From NCBI RefSeq assembly GCF_016718685.1, contig NZ_JADKCX010000039.1, positions 1 through 49,633 on the forward strand: 49,633 bases of DNA, given 5' to 3'. The DNA is from Haliscomenobacter sp. (GTDB taxonomy: Bacteria > Bacteroidota > Bacteroidia > Chitinophagales > Saprospiraceae). Positions 1 through 8,748 of the stretch are shown here, piece after piece. The position numbers and the translations under genes were made by a program. Every line of letters starts with the position of its first letter. Position 1 is the stretch's first letter. The notes beneath the pieces were generated by a model, which did not search any database, was not told where the DNA came from, and worked only from the letters and a program-made list of their open reading frames with translations.

Positions 1-780
1 ACCTAGTCGGCAAAAAGGTATTGCACAAAAACGAAGGGGCTGCACTGAAACGCCACAAGTACCATTGCAGGGCGCTTAATGCGGAGGTGGAGTCGAAACC
101 ACCGGATTCATTACGAGAAACATTACGCCCCTTATCTCTTGTTTTCCAAAGTCTACTAAAGCAAAAAGCGGAGCGACAAGAACAAGACTACTCCCATTCG
201 AACCCCAGGTGAGTTGTCTTGCCAAGGCAAAGCGCATAAAAAGTATGAGTTTGGCTGCAAAGTATCGGTTAGGCCGAACGGTGAAAAAAGGGGTGATTGT
301 AGCCGAGATGCTTTGAGGCAATCCTATGATGGCGATACGATAGAACCTTCTCTGGAACAATTGGAACGAATCGTTAAGCCATTGGGAGGCGAACGGACAC
401 AAAAAGGTCATCTACGATCGAGGAGGAAAAAGGTTCGGTCCAAAATTGGGGACTCCGAGTATTAATCCCCTTCACGCGGATCGGGTAACCTGAGTGCTAA
501 GGAAAGAAAATACTCCGACAATTATTCCGATCCAGAGCCGCCATCGAGCCGACCATTGGCCATCTGAAAAGCGATTTTGGCCTGAATCGTAACTTCTTGA
601 GCGGAACCCTTGGTGATGCCTTCAATGCTTTGATGGCCGGGGCTGCTTACAACATCAGAATCCGCCTCAGAGAGATCAGGGCACTTATTTTTTACACCTG
701 GGAGGGCTTGTGCTGCCTCGTCAGATGCTTCTTCGCCAATTTTGGGCTGGAGATGAACCTCTTCACAACCAGAGCTTCTA
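1..780 (+). pseudogene. IS5-family DDE transposase, partial and frameshifted
   Basis: The sequence is cut by the window start and split over at least three frames. Recognisable blocks, in order, are YSHSNP near 190-206, then CQGKAHKKYEFGCKVSV in the next frame (about 217-267), then YDGDTIEPSLEQLERI (about 326-373). After another shift comes RAAIEPTIGHLKSDFGLNRN (about 535-594), followed by GDAFNALMAGAAYN. KAHKKYEFGCKVS and AAIEPxIGHLKSD are typical of IS5-group transposases, the latter lying near the last acidic residue of the DDE site. Because of the frame breaks no full enzyme can be made from the sequence as written. Whether this is decay or consensus error in a multicopy element cannot be told here. 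The family call is firm; subgroup assignment is not possible by eye. Confidence 0.75.
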
Positions 781-822
781 AACAAGTCCTATTGGGGAAT
801 AGGGTTTCTCAGGGTCGACTAA
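1..822 (+). mobile_element. IS5-family insertion sequence, 3' remnant
   Basis: The transposase remnant described in the next entry is followed by an AT-rich tail and a sequence (about 800-820, agggtttctcagggtcgac) that resembles the outer end of IS5-group elements. The left end lies outside the window, so the partner inverted repeat cannot be checked. The presumed right end sits directly against the stop codon of the nSTAND1 gene on the other strand (823-825). The element may therefore have inserted into, or just behind, the 3' end of that gene. The exact boundary is inferred. Confidence 0.5.
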
Positions 823-2179
823 TTATAATGATGGACATTTCGATTTAATTAGTTTATTATTTATTTCTTTAAATTTTCTACTCACATCCTGGTCATTCGG
901 ATTTTGTGCGACTATATTGATGATTTCTTTTCGAACCGCTGAATCTGGGCAGTTCCCCTTACTGCTCAATACTTTGTCAATCTGTTTTGATAATTTATCA
1001 AGTTCTGATAAAAGAAAGTTTTTCAAAGCTTTCTCTGCCTCGTCTTTTAAAAAAATTGCTTCATTTCTTGCAACAATTGCCTCCTCACGGGCTTTATCGG
1101 CAACCTTTTTTTGGTTTAATACATAAAGGCCAATTGCAAACATTATTGCTAAGGCTGATAGTGCTAGAACAAGAAAAAAAAGAAGACGTAGTTGCTTTCG
1201 TCTGTTTTATCAATAAGTCGCTGGTAATAACCTTCATAGATACCGTTGATTTTTCAATGCAATGATGGGTTTCGATGCAATTGTTGGGTATATGTTCTGA
1301 AATCACTTCACTCTCCATATATTCACAAAGATTTGAAGCTGAAAAGCTTCAATTCCAGTGCGCTGAGAGACTTTTGTTTCAGAAAGTTTATCGATAATTA
1401 AGCGTAAAGCGTCTGAGCTATAAGTGAATGGAAGAGATGCAAACTTGGTGTTTCCAATTACTTTAGCCATAGCTGGTTTTTCTATGGCGTCTCGAGCTTG
1501 TTCTTTACTTAGCCCACGAAGTTCATAACGTTTTTGCAATATTGTTGGCAATTTATCCTTCATGGAATCAAGGAGACTCATGCGATCAGAGCGAATTGCC
1601 AATAGTACTTTTGCATCAAATGCTGAAGCGATAAATGCTTGCTGTTCAGAATTAAAAGATTCAGTTTGATCACGCACAATTTGAGGCACTCTGTATAAAG
1701 CAATTCAGCCAATTGTTCTTTAAAAGCAACTGATCTGGCGGTGGATATGTAAAAAACTCTTCAACTGATCAAAAAATGAAAACAAATCGAGTTTGTCTTT
1801 GACTTTGCTTACGTTTTATCAATCCCCATAATGAATCAAACCTTGTAATTGTTCTAGATTTAATACATTAGAATCAGGGTTGTCGATGATTACTTCATTG
1901 ATACGTTTCCTCAATTGATCTAAAGGACGCATGGTTTGTGAGGGTACGTAACTGCCAAACCTTACGATTATTGGTACTGCTTCTTTTTCTACAGCTGGCC
2001 AAAGACCAGCATTGATTAGTGAGCTTTTCCATATCCAGATTTTCCGAATAGTACGACCAATTTTTCCAGCCTTACTCAAATGCAAGTCTTCGATATCACG
2101 ATCACGACCAAAAAATAGGTCACGTTCAGCTGTTTCGAACGGCTACACCTGGATAACGGTATTTAAACTGGTTGCTCAT
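823..2179 (-). pseudogene. nSTAND1-type NTPase with C-terminal membrane segment, many frame breaks
   Basis: The start codon at 2179-2177 overlaps the stop of the upstream SIR2-EAD11 gene (ATGA). Joining frames gives an N-terminal block SNQFKYRYPGVAPFETAERD with FFGRDRDIEDL, the usual opening of nSTAND1 proteins. Next comes a Walker A, GKSGYGKSSLINAG (about 2046-2010), restored by one missing A. The segment at 1689-1303 contains LLAIRSDRMSLLDSMKDKLP, KRYELRGLSKEQA and FTYSSDALRLIIDKLSE, matching the sensor/winged-helix part of STAND ATPases. A hydrophobic helix (FFLVLALSALAIMFAIGLYV, about 1180-1110) is followed by a charged coiled coil and a short tail ending at 823. STAND proteins are signalling ATPases that oligomerise on sensing a ligand, often in phage defence. 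No WD40 or TPR sensor follows; the tail may be truncated by the adjacent IS. Indels are about one per 60-100 bases, so it is listed as a pseudogene, but consensus error is possible. Confidence 0.65.
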
Positions 2180-3230
2180 GGTATGGTTTGAGCTAGTTCT
2201 AGTACACTATCTAAAATCCGATTGAGCTCAGTACGATAATCTCTACTATCAAGTGCTCCCTTTTCCTGCTCTTCCATCAATAATATAACGCCCCTTTAGT
2301 ACAATAACATCATTTTTTCAATTGCTGAACTGGAAAGCGTTGTCAAGCAAATCGAGTGCTTCCGGAATTTCACCATTGGATACACGTTGATTTATTTCGA
2401 CAGCCTCTGGAGAGGCACTTTTCGGCAATGTTCTCATTATCCCTGCTTGGAGCATTGATTTATAGAAGCTCATTTAGAAAATCAAATTGATTTCCCAGAA
2501 ACTGGATTTGAAATTGACGGATGACAAATTCATGGGTGTCCTTATCTTCTAGATTTTTATTGATAGAGATCATCTTTTCTCTGCGGCCACTTTCACTCAA
2601 ATACTTTAGCAATAGTTGGGAATACCATTTATCGAACTGGAAACCCAAGAAAATATATGCACTTGCTTCTCGAAAGGTGCGTAAAAATTTATTGGGCAGA
2701 CTAGTGGTTCCAAACGCTGATTGTAAACAGATTTAAATACATCGTCGTAATCAAGGATCAATGAATCATCCTGGTCCTTAGAACCAAAGAGGTTGTAACC
2801 AAAGGTTGTGCATAGCTAGGTTTTTCAATTTCTTCATTTTCATTGTCTTGATTTTGATGTTGAAAAAATGAAAGCGATGTTTGACTCCATACCGATAAAA
2901 TGCTTGCAATAAAAGTATCTGATTTAAAGAACGATAAGATGAAACGGTATTTGAATCACATTTTAAGTAGACTCTCATTTGGGCTTAGATCGCGATAAAA
3001 ACGTTTGATTTGCCTAGGAAACACGCCTTGGCTTCTGGAGTTTTAAAAAGAAAAAAACCACTTTCGTAATAGTAGGCTATATCGTCAGAATTGCGCTCAA
3101 AATATTTTGTCGCGCAAATACTTATTTACTGGGATTCCTTCAGTCATTATTTCTGGTCCTATAGTAGTAGCTTTTTGTTCTTGGATATCAAAAGTATGTC
3201 ATCCCAATCATTAGAGGAAAGTACAGGCAT
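2176..3230 (-). pseudogene. SIR2-like NAD hydrolase fused to EAD11, many frame breaks
   Basis: The start (MPVLSSNDWDDILL) is at 3230. Piecing frames together gives DIQEQKATTIGPEIMTEG and VNKYLRDKIFERNSDDIAYY, then a block with PFHLIVSLN and DTFIASIL, then YRYGVKHRFHFF. Further on are NLFGSKDQDDSLILDYDD (about 2800-2745) and FLGFQFDKWYSQLLLKYL (about 2655-2600). This order fits the SIR2-like family that is common beside STAND genes in multicellular Bacteroidota; such domains degrade NAD+ when activated. After FLNEL one frame slip leads into KSMLQAGIMRTLPKS and a helical region (about 2440-2180) with VSNGEIPEALDLLDN, then VIVLKGRY and DSRDYRTELNRILDSVLELA. That is the pattern of effector-associated domain 11 (EAD11). 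The gene ends in TGA sharing ATGA with the nSTAND1 start. Some breaks lie in homopolymers. The family call is from motifs only. Confidence 0.6.
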
Positions 3231-3288
3231 AGTTTCAGTATGATTTGTTAATGCTCAAAATTTAGTTGCATGAAGCTTCTTTAAATAT

Positions 3289-3296
3289 CAAAGATA
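3289..3296 (-). promoter_or_regulatory. Bacteroidota -7 element upstream of the SIR2-EAD11 gene
   Basis: TATCTTTG on the minus strand matches TAnnTTTG, 58 bases before the start codon at 3230. No good TTG/TTTG element stands 19-21 bases further upstream, so support is partial. The flanking 3231-3380 region is AT-rich and holds no gene I can see. Confidence 0.35.
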
Positions 3297-3380
3297 AATA
3301 TAAAATAAAAGTGGTATTGCTTTTTTTCAAAAAAAGCAAAATTAGTAAGCTATTAGCCGCTTATAAAAAAGAACTTTGTG

Positions 3381-4130
3381 TTAAGCCATAATCCCCTCTT
3401 TTAACATATCCCGGCGGGTATTCGTTATCAAATCGATGACTTCAAATCTTCTTGGGCAATTGTACGACCCCATATCGTAGTCGCTGTTGATCAGGATGGC
3501 ACCCAGCAAAATGACGTACTTGCAATGGTATTGAGTATTGGCCACCAGTTCCAGAATACGGGCATCGATGGCTTCATAAATGACTTCGGTCGCTTCTTTT
3601 AGTGGGATTGCTGCATTCAGTATCCTGTCCTTTTCTTTCAGCAACATTTGTTCAATGCTGTTCATCTGATAATCCAGATCGGTGACGTTGCCAGGAACGA
3701 TGGCATTGTTCACAAGTTTGTTCAAGGCACCTTTGGCTGCACCACAGCAACCTGTATTTTTGGTTTGCCCGAAGCGATGGATTTCTCCGATTACACCCTC
3801 TTTGGACACCCCAATGTGGGGCCCGTAATAAATGAAAACCGCACCATCGTCAGGGACATGGCTGGCAAATGCCCCCATGCCCGTCAAACCTGTGAATGGG
3901 AAACCATCCAGTCCGCCCATCTTGAATGGGCCTAAAAATTCACGTGCACGAGCCGGGTACTGGATGCTGTTGACATCATCGCTGCAAATGCTATCGGCCA
4001 GCATGATTTGTTCAGTCTCCAAATCCAGTTCTTCTTCCACAAAATCGATGAGTTTGTTGACGCTGTCAATGGTGGTGACGGCGTTGTGGTAATGCTGGCG
4101 GATGATGGCAAGCTTTTCTCTTTTTTTCAT
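3381..4130 (-). CDS. LCIB-type beta-carbonic anhydrase-like protein
   Basis: The protein has 249 residues and looks soluble. It carries the signature of the limiting-CO2-inducible protein B/C family: GPFKMGGLDGFPFTGLTG at residues 67-84, SHVPDDGA (90-97), YYGPHIGV (101-108) and GCCGAAKG (127-134). In algal LCIB relatives these blocks form a beta-CA-like fold with zinc held by Cys and His, so C128/C129 and H105 are the likely metal ligands here (inference). The expected reaction is reversible hydration of CO2, though some family members are inactive. The start at 4130 (MKKREKL) is preferred over an upstream ATG at 4169, because that ATG lies inside the terminator hairpin behind msrA. No carboxysome, Rubisco or bicarbonate transporter gene is visible, so the role is open: pH or CO2 supply for carboxylases are possibilities. 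Confidence 0.75.
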   Translation of the reverse strand: MKKREKLAIIRQHYHNAVTTIDSVNKLIDFVEEELDLETEQIMLADSICSDDVNSIQYPARAREFLGPFKMGGLDGFPFTGLTGMGAFASHVPDDGAVFIYYGPHIGVSKEGVIGEIHRFGQTKNTGCCGAAKGALNKLVNNAIVPGNVTDLDYQMNSIEQMLLKEKDRILNAAIPLKEATEVIYEAIDARILELVANTQYHCKYVILLGAILINSDYDMGSYNCPRRFEVIDLITNTRRDMLKEGIMA

Positions 4131-4144
4131 TTGGGCGATTTTAA

Positions 4145-4187
4145 ATAAAAAAGCAGCGTAAAATAGCATTTTGCTGATTTACGCTGC
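4145..4187 (-). terminator. Intrinsic terminator of msrA
   Basis: A 10-bp perfect stem (GCAGCGTAAA, 4187-4178, pairing with 4162-4153) is followed on the minus strand by a run of T (4152-4146). It stands 25 bases behind the msrA stop and before the carbonic anhydrase start, so the two genes are probably not one operon. Confidence 0.75.
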
Positions 4188-4212
4188 AACTTGAATCAAG
4201 AAAAATCCACAA

Positions 4213-4872
4213 TTATTTTTTCTTTTTCAACTTATCGGCAAACTCCTTGCGGAACTTGGTCACTTTTGGCGTAATGACAAAAGTGCAGTAAGAATTGCGG
4301 TTGCCTACCAAGCTGTAATAATCCTGGTGGTATTCTTCGGCTGGATAATAGTCAAGGAAAGGCTCCAAGGTTGTCACAATGGGGTCATCCCAAAGGGTAG
4401 AAGCAACTTCTTTGATGGATTTTTCAGCAATCGCTTTTTGGGCATCATTGCGGTAAAAAATAGCCGAGCGATACTGAGGCCCAACATCAGCACCCTGGCG
4501 ATTGAGGGTTGTGGGGTCGTGCGTGCTCCAGAAGATGCGCAAAATATCCTCTAATGGGACAATTTTAGGGTTAAAAGTGACCTGCACCACCTCGGCATGC
4601 CCGGTCATGCCAGTACAAACAGCTTTGTAGTTGGCATCGGCCTCAGCACCACCGGAATAACCGGACTCGACGGAATAGACGCCTTCCACTTCCTGGTAAA
4701 TGGCTTCCACACACCAGAAACAACCACCACCCAGGGTGATGACTTCTTTGTCTGTTGGGGAAATGTTATCTGTTTTCATATCGCTGGTTTGCGCGTTCAT
4801 GTGTGCCTGGTTTTGACAAGCACTCGCGAAGAATAAAAAACCCAGACACAGGGCAAAAAGTTTATTTTTCAT
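4213..4872 (-). CDS. msrA: Peptide-methionine (S)-S-oxide reductase, lipoprotein form
   Basis: This 219-residue enzyme reduces methionine-S-sulfoxide in damaged proteins. The GGGCFWC motif (residues 48-54, catalytic C51), YSGG, and the EVVQVTFNP and HDPTTLNRQGADVGPQYRSAIF blocks are diagnostic for MsrA. The N-terminus from 4872 is a lipoprotein signal peptide (KLFALCLGFLFFASAC, lipid-anchored C19), so the enzyme should act in the periplasm at a membrane. An in-frame ATG at 4893 would put seven residues before the signal and is less likely. No msrB domain is fused. A strong hairpin terminator follows. Confidence 0.93.
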   Translation of the reverse strand: MKNKLFALCLGFLFFASACQNQAHMNAQTSDMKTDNISPTDKEVITLGGGCFWCVEAIYQEVEGVYSVESGYSGGAEADANYKAVCTGMTGHAEVVQVTFNPKIVPLEDILRIFWSTHDPTTLNRQGADVGPQYRSAIFYRNDAQKAIAEKSIKEVASTLWDDPIVTTLEPFLDYYPAEEYHQDYYSLVGNRNSYCTFVITPKVTKFRKEFADKLKKKK

Positions 4873-4996
4873 AACGAATGATGTTGGTAACAATCGATGA
4901 CTCGATTAATGGTATCGCAGTATGAAACGAAGGTAACCCCTTTTCGGTTTTCAGGATTGTTGGAAAACGGTACAGCCGCGACAAAGTTAATAAGCG

Positions 4997-5801
4997 CTAA
5001 AGCGCCAATCTGCTGGTACGCTGCTCTTCCAGGGGAAAGCGGATGATGGTTTGATCAGCAGGGTTCATCTTGCGCAAAAATAAAGCCAGGGCCTCTTTTT
5101 TTCCTGGGGTCAGGGGATAACTGATGTATTTGGTGAAATAAGTCTTCAGGTCAAAGTCTGGTTGAGTCGGAAGCAAATAAATCAATTCCGGGATATAGTC
5201 CAGACCGGTTTTGAGGGCAGTGTTGAACCGTTGGATAAATGTGGGATCCAAGGGTCGGGTGCTCACCCAGGCCGCGAATACAAAAGGCAGTCCGGTGTGC
5301 TTGAGCCAGGCTTCGCCCAGATCGTATACAAAGGGATATTTGGATTCAAGGCCCATGGTGCGGTCGCCGATCAACAATGCCCCGGTAGTACCCTGGATTT
5401 TGGTTTCAAAACCGGGCTGAGCAGGAAGAAGCTGCACATCCACTTTCCAATATTCACGGATCAGGATGCGGGCCAACTCAACGGATGTGCGCGAGTGGTA
5501 ATCCAAATAGATGTACTCCAATTCTTCCAGTGGTTTTTTGGCATAAATACACACCGTTTTGACCATTCCTTCAGCACCAATGCAGTAGTCTGAGACGATG
5601 TAAGGTGTCCCCAATTCTGGAATGATGGCCACAGGCACCAGACCCAGGTCGGCCTGTCCGCTGCGCAATTTTTTCTGCACAAACGGAAGGAATGTCCAAC
5701 TGCAAGTCCAACTCCGCCGCCACCGGACTTTTGAACAATCCATAAAGCAGCGGCTTGGTATTCAAATAACTAACTGCGGTAACCCGAATTTTCTTGTTCA
5801 T
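4997..5801 (-). CDS. mqnA: Chorismate dehydratase of the futalosine pathway, frameshifted
   Basis: The N-terminal part (KIRVTAVSYLNTKPLLYGL) and the rest (SGQADLGLVPVAIIPEL and onward) lie in two frames that join near 5665-5690, where the minus strand has a homopolymer run (aattttttctgc). The frame break is probably one base. Joined, the protein has about 267 residues with the substrate-binding-protein fold of MqnA, which removes water from chorismate to give 3-[(1-carboxyvinyl)oxy]benzoate, the first step of menaquinone synthesis by futalosine. The YLNTKPL and ADLGLVPVA motifs line the ligand pocket in the family. It lies 32 bases behind the histidine phosphatase gene and in the same direction as mqnE, so an operon is likely. 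MqnA is favoured over MqnD because of the N-terminal motif and the chorismate-dehydratase-like length. Confidence 0.82.
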
Positions 5802-5833
5802 GCTTTGGATTTATCCACTGCGACATGCGCAGT

Positions 5834-6454
5834 TTAAACTGTTGGAATGAGTTCCAAATGGCTAAGGTTATTGTTCAGCTCAAAGTGAAATACATTTCCA
5901 TCAAAAAGAACTTTGTACAACCCGGTATTGGCGTGTTTGAAATGGTCCATTTTGTACAGGGGCATTTCTCTCAACAGACACATCAGGCAACGCATGGCCC
6001 GGCCATGACTACAAATCAGGATGTTTTTTTCAGTACGTCCCTTCAAGTGTTCAACAAAAAGCTGGATGCGATTGGCCAGTTCCTGGGCACTTTCTCCGCC
6101 ATTGATTTTTGCCGTGTAGTCGCCTTTTTGCCAGGCATTGGTCATGGTGGTATATTCCTGGTGCATTTGCGGGGTATTGACCTTCCCTTCGTGGATGCCC
6201 CAACTGATCTCATTGATTTCTGCCCATTGTTCCCAGGGTATCCCCATTTCGATGAACCCCTGTACGGTTTGATGGGTGCGGCGCAGTGCCGACGTAAGGA
6301 CTACCTCAAAAGGCTCCGCACGATAACGTGCAAAGAAGGATTGTGCCTGTTTTTGCCCCAACTCATTCAGGTGCGTATCTACACCAGACCCCTGCACGAT
6401 GCCCTTGCGGTTGAGTTCAGTTTCACCATGCCGGATGATAAAGATGTTTTTCAT
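5834..6454 (-). CDS. Histidine phosphatase family protein in the menaquinone operon
   Basis: The protein has 206 residues. The N-terminal IFIIRHGETELN holds the catalytic RHG with H9. The second histidine is in ILICSHGRAMRCLM, and TSALRRTHQT is the phosphate-pocket arginine block. This is the phosphoglycerate mutase/broad phosphatase branch of the histidine phosphatase superfamily; the substrate cannot be read from sequence. It starts 8 bases behind the mqnE stop and ends 32 bases before mqnA, so it is almost certainly co-transcribed with both. That placement hints at a link to menaquinone or a side product such as a phosphorylated nucleoside, but this is inference only. Confidence 0.88.
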   Translation of the reverse strand: MKNIFIIRHGETELNRKGIVQGSGVDTHLNELGQKQAQSFFARYRAEPFEVVLTSALRRTHQTVQGFIEMGIPWEQWAEINEISWGIHEGKVNTPQMHQEYTTMTNAWQKGDYTAKINGGESAQELANRIQLFVEHLKGRTEKNILICSHGRAMRCLMCLLREMPLYKMDHFKHANTGLYKVLFDGNVFHFELNNNLSHLELIPTV

Positions 6455-6462
6455 ACAATAGT

Positions 6463-7658
6463 CTAGTTTACAACTGGCAAATCCAAATACCCCCGGAACT
6501 GTTTGTCTTCTTCAAATGCAAAATCGGTGTAATCCTGAATGACGTTGTACAGGGTATCGCGCTCCAGCGGACGGCGGCCTACACTGCGGATGAGGTTCAC
6601 CAAATCGCGGGTGCTCATGCGCGGGTTTTGTCCTTCCGATCCTGCCATGGAATATATTTTGGTCGTATCATCAATGGTGCCGTCGATGTCGTCTACCCCG
6701 AAGGACAGGGCCATCTGGGCCACACTGCGGCTAATCATGGGCCAATAGGCCTTGATGTGTCCGAAATTGTCGAGATAAATGCGACTAATGGCGTAGTTGC
6801 GCAGGTCTTCAATGGTGCTGACTTCTTCCAGATGCGACATTTCATTGTCCTTATTGCGGAACTTGAGGGGTATAAAGGTTTGGAATCCACCCGTTTTGTC
6901 CTGCAATTTGCGCAGTTCTTCCAGGTGATGGATGCGGTGACTGTAATTTTCGATGTGGCCGTAGAGCATGGTGGCATTGGAACGACGGCCCAATTGGTGC
7001 CAGATTTCGTGCAAACGCAGCCATTGCTCGCCAGTACATTTATCCCCGGCAATTTTTTCACGAATTTCAGGGTGAAAAATTTCCGCACCGCCGCCAGGCA
7101 ATGAGTCTACGCCCGATTCAGCGATGATTTTCATCCCTTCTTCATAGCTCAATTTGGCTTTTTTGAAGATGTAGTGATACTCCACTGGAGTGAGTGCCTT
7201 GATGTGCAATTCGGGGCGGTGTGTTTTAATTTTTTTGAACAGTTCCACATAAAAAGGCACATCGTACTGGGCAATACCCCACCCACAATGTGGACTTCTG
7301 TGACAGGTTCCCCATCGTATTTGTACACGATGTCCAGCATGTCTTCCATGGTGTATTCCCAACCCTCATGACGCTGTTTGATCAGGCGCGAATAGGAACA
7401 AAACTTACAGGTATACACACAAAGATTGGTCGGCTCGATGTGGAAATTGCGGTTGAAATAGGTATTGTCGCCTTGTTTTTGTTCGCGGATGTAGTTGGCC
7501 AAAATGCCGAGGTAGGCCAGTTCAGCATCTTCAAAAAGCATCACCCCTTCTTCTGGAGTGATCCGTTGTTGTTGGGCAACCTTTTCTGCGATGTCGCGGA
7601 GGGGTTTGTTCAGTGATGGATCCCGAAGCAGGGTTTCCAGTGTTGCAGTGGATGACAT
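6463..7658 (-). CDS. mqnE: Aminofutalosine synthase (radical SAM), frameshifted
   Basis: Two frames join near 7270-7290. The first ends TEVHIVGGV and the second resumes QYDVPFYVELFKKIKTHRP. Read together the protein has about 398 residues. The radical SAM cluster motif CVYTCKFCSY (CxxxCxxC) follows HIEPTNL near residue 93. HIKALTPVEY, DSLPGGGAEIFHPEIREKI and NATMLYGHIE are typical of MqnE/MqnC-type enzymes. MqnE joins 3-[(1-carboxyvinyl)oxy]benzoate with an adenosyl radical to form 6-amino-6-deoxyfutalosine. MqnE is chosen over MqnC because of ALTPVEY and its pairing with mqnA. The start at 7658 gives MSSTATLETLL. The break lies in a C-rich run and is probably a sequencing indel. Confidence 0.85.
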
Positions 7659-7680
7659 GAGCGTATGTTGAACTTGTTTG

Positions 7681-7688
7681 CAAATGTA
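7681..7688 (-). promoter_or_regulatory. Bacteroidota -7 element before the mqnE operon
   Basis: TACATTTG on the minus strand matches TAnnTTTG and lies 22 bases before the mqnE start at 7658. No clear TTG stands at the usual upstream distance. The site would drive mqnE, the histidine phosphatase and mqnA. Confidence 0.45.
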
Positions 7689-7750
7689 ACAAACTTTCTG
7701 AAGTTTCAGTTTTTATTGAAAGACACTTTTTTTAGAATCGCTCAAAATTA

Positions 7751-7782
7751 GTTGAAAAGTTGAAGAGTTGAAAAGTTGAAGA
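7751..7782 (+). repeat. Two tandem 16-base units of a dispersed GTTGAA-type repeat
   Basis: The unit gttgaaaagttgaaga is repeated perfectly at 7751-7766 and 7767-7782. Closely related sequence reappears as an inverted repeat at 42493-42606. The rest of 7659-7861 holds no gene; it contains the mqnE promoter region on one side and the start of the glycosyltransferase on the other. Confidence 0.8.
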
Positions 7783-7861
7783 GGGCAGTAGTAAAGTTTA
7801 CGGCCAGATTTATGAAAATTTGTGAAATTTGTGGCTAAAGAAAATCAACGCTTCAACTTCC

Positions 7862-8748
7862 ATGCTTTCTATCCTCATTCCAATTTACAATTACGACGTC
7901 AGACATTTGGTGGGTGAACTACAGCGACAAGCTGAGGAACTGAGCCTGACTTATGAAATTTGTCTATTGGATGATGCTTAACTCTAATTTTTCAGCAGCG
8001 CAATCGGGGAATTGACGCGAAACCCAATATCCGATACGAAGAACTGTCCCAAAACATTGGCCGATCAGCCATTCGCAATCGCCTGGTGACGATTGCCAGG
8101 TATGATTATCTCTTGTTTATGGATTGCGATTCGGGCGTAGTGATGCCCCATTATTTGCAAACCTACTTGCAACACCTACAACCCAATCGCCTCTTATACG
8201 GTGGAAGAACCTACTTGCCTAAGCCACCCTCAGATCGTAATTACCTGTTGCACTGGCATTACGGCCGACAGCGCGAGCAACAAGACTTTGCCAGCAGACA
8301 AATTGAACCTTATCATTCCTTCATGAGCAATAATTTTTTGATTCCTAGTCAGATTTTTGCATCCATTACTTTTAATGAACAGATCCGTACATATGGCCAT
8401 GAAGACACCTTGTTCGGAATGGAATTGGCCAAAAAAGGGGTAGAAATTCTGCATTTGAACAATCCCTTATTGCACCTGGGGCTGGAAACCAACCTGGTGT
8501 TTTTGCAAAAAACGGAAATGGCCGTATTGAATTTGGCCCGCTTGCACCGGGAGAAACACCCCCTGAATACCAGACTTTCCAAAATCTATCATGCTTTAAA
8601 CAAATGGGGACTAACTTTACCTGTCGGTTTTTTGCTTAGGCCAATGCGTTCATTTTTTGTTGCACAACTAACCCACCGAGCTCACCCAAATTTGCGCTAC
8701 CTCGATTTGTACAAATTAAGTTTTTTTATCGATGCCATGCGGGCATAG
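7862..8748 (+). CDS. Family 2 glycosyltransferase, frameshifted
   Basis: From the ATG at 7862 the frame reads MLSILIPIYNYDVRHLV and YEICLLDDA, then meets a stop near 7979. The other frame takes over with QQRNRGIDAKPNIRYEELSQ, NIGRSAIRNRL and DYLLFMDCDSGV. The IPIYNYD start, the first Asp pair (LLDD) and the DxD-like MDCDS are the nucleotide-sugar binding features of GT-A fold family 2 enzymes. The GHEDTLFGMEL block is typical of the galactosyltransferase-like C-terminal half. The protein is about 295 residues with no membrane helix. It is probably a cytoplasmic enzyme of cell-surface glycan synthesis; donor and acceptor are unknown. It stands alone, with no polysaccharide locus beside it. The first part is too short to be seen as an open frame by length alone. 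Confidence 0.8.

Noticed and set aside
4131..4169. Upstream start of the LCIB-like protein
   Set aside because: The ATG lies inside the msrA terminator hairpin; 4130 avoids it.
5825..6466. 213-codon open frame antisense to the histidine phosphatase
   Set aside because: The sense frame has the complete RHG phosphatase motifs; the antisense frame has none.
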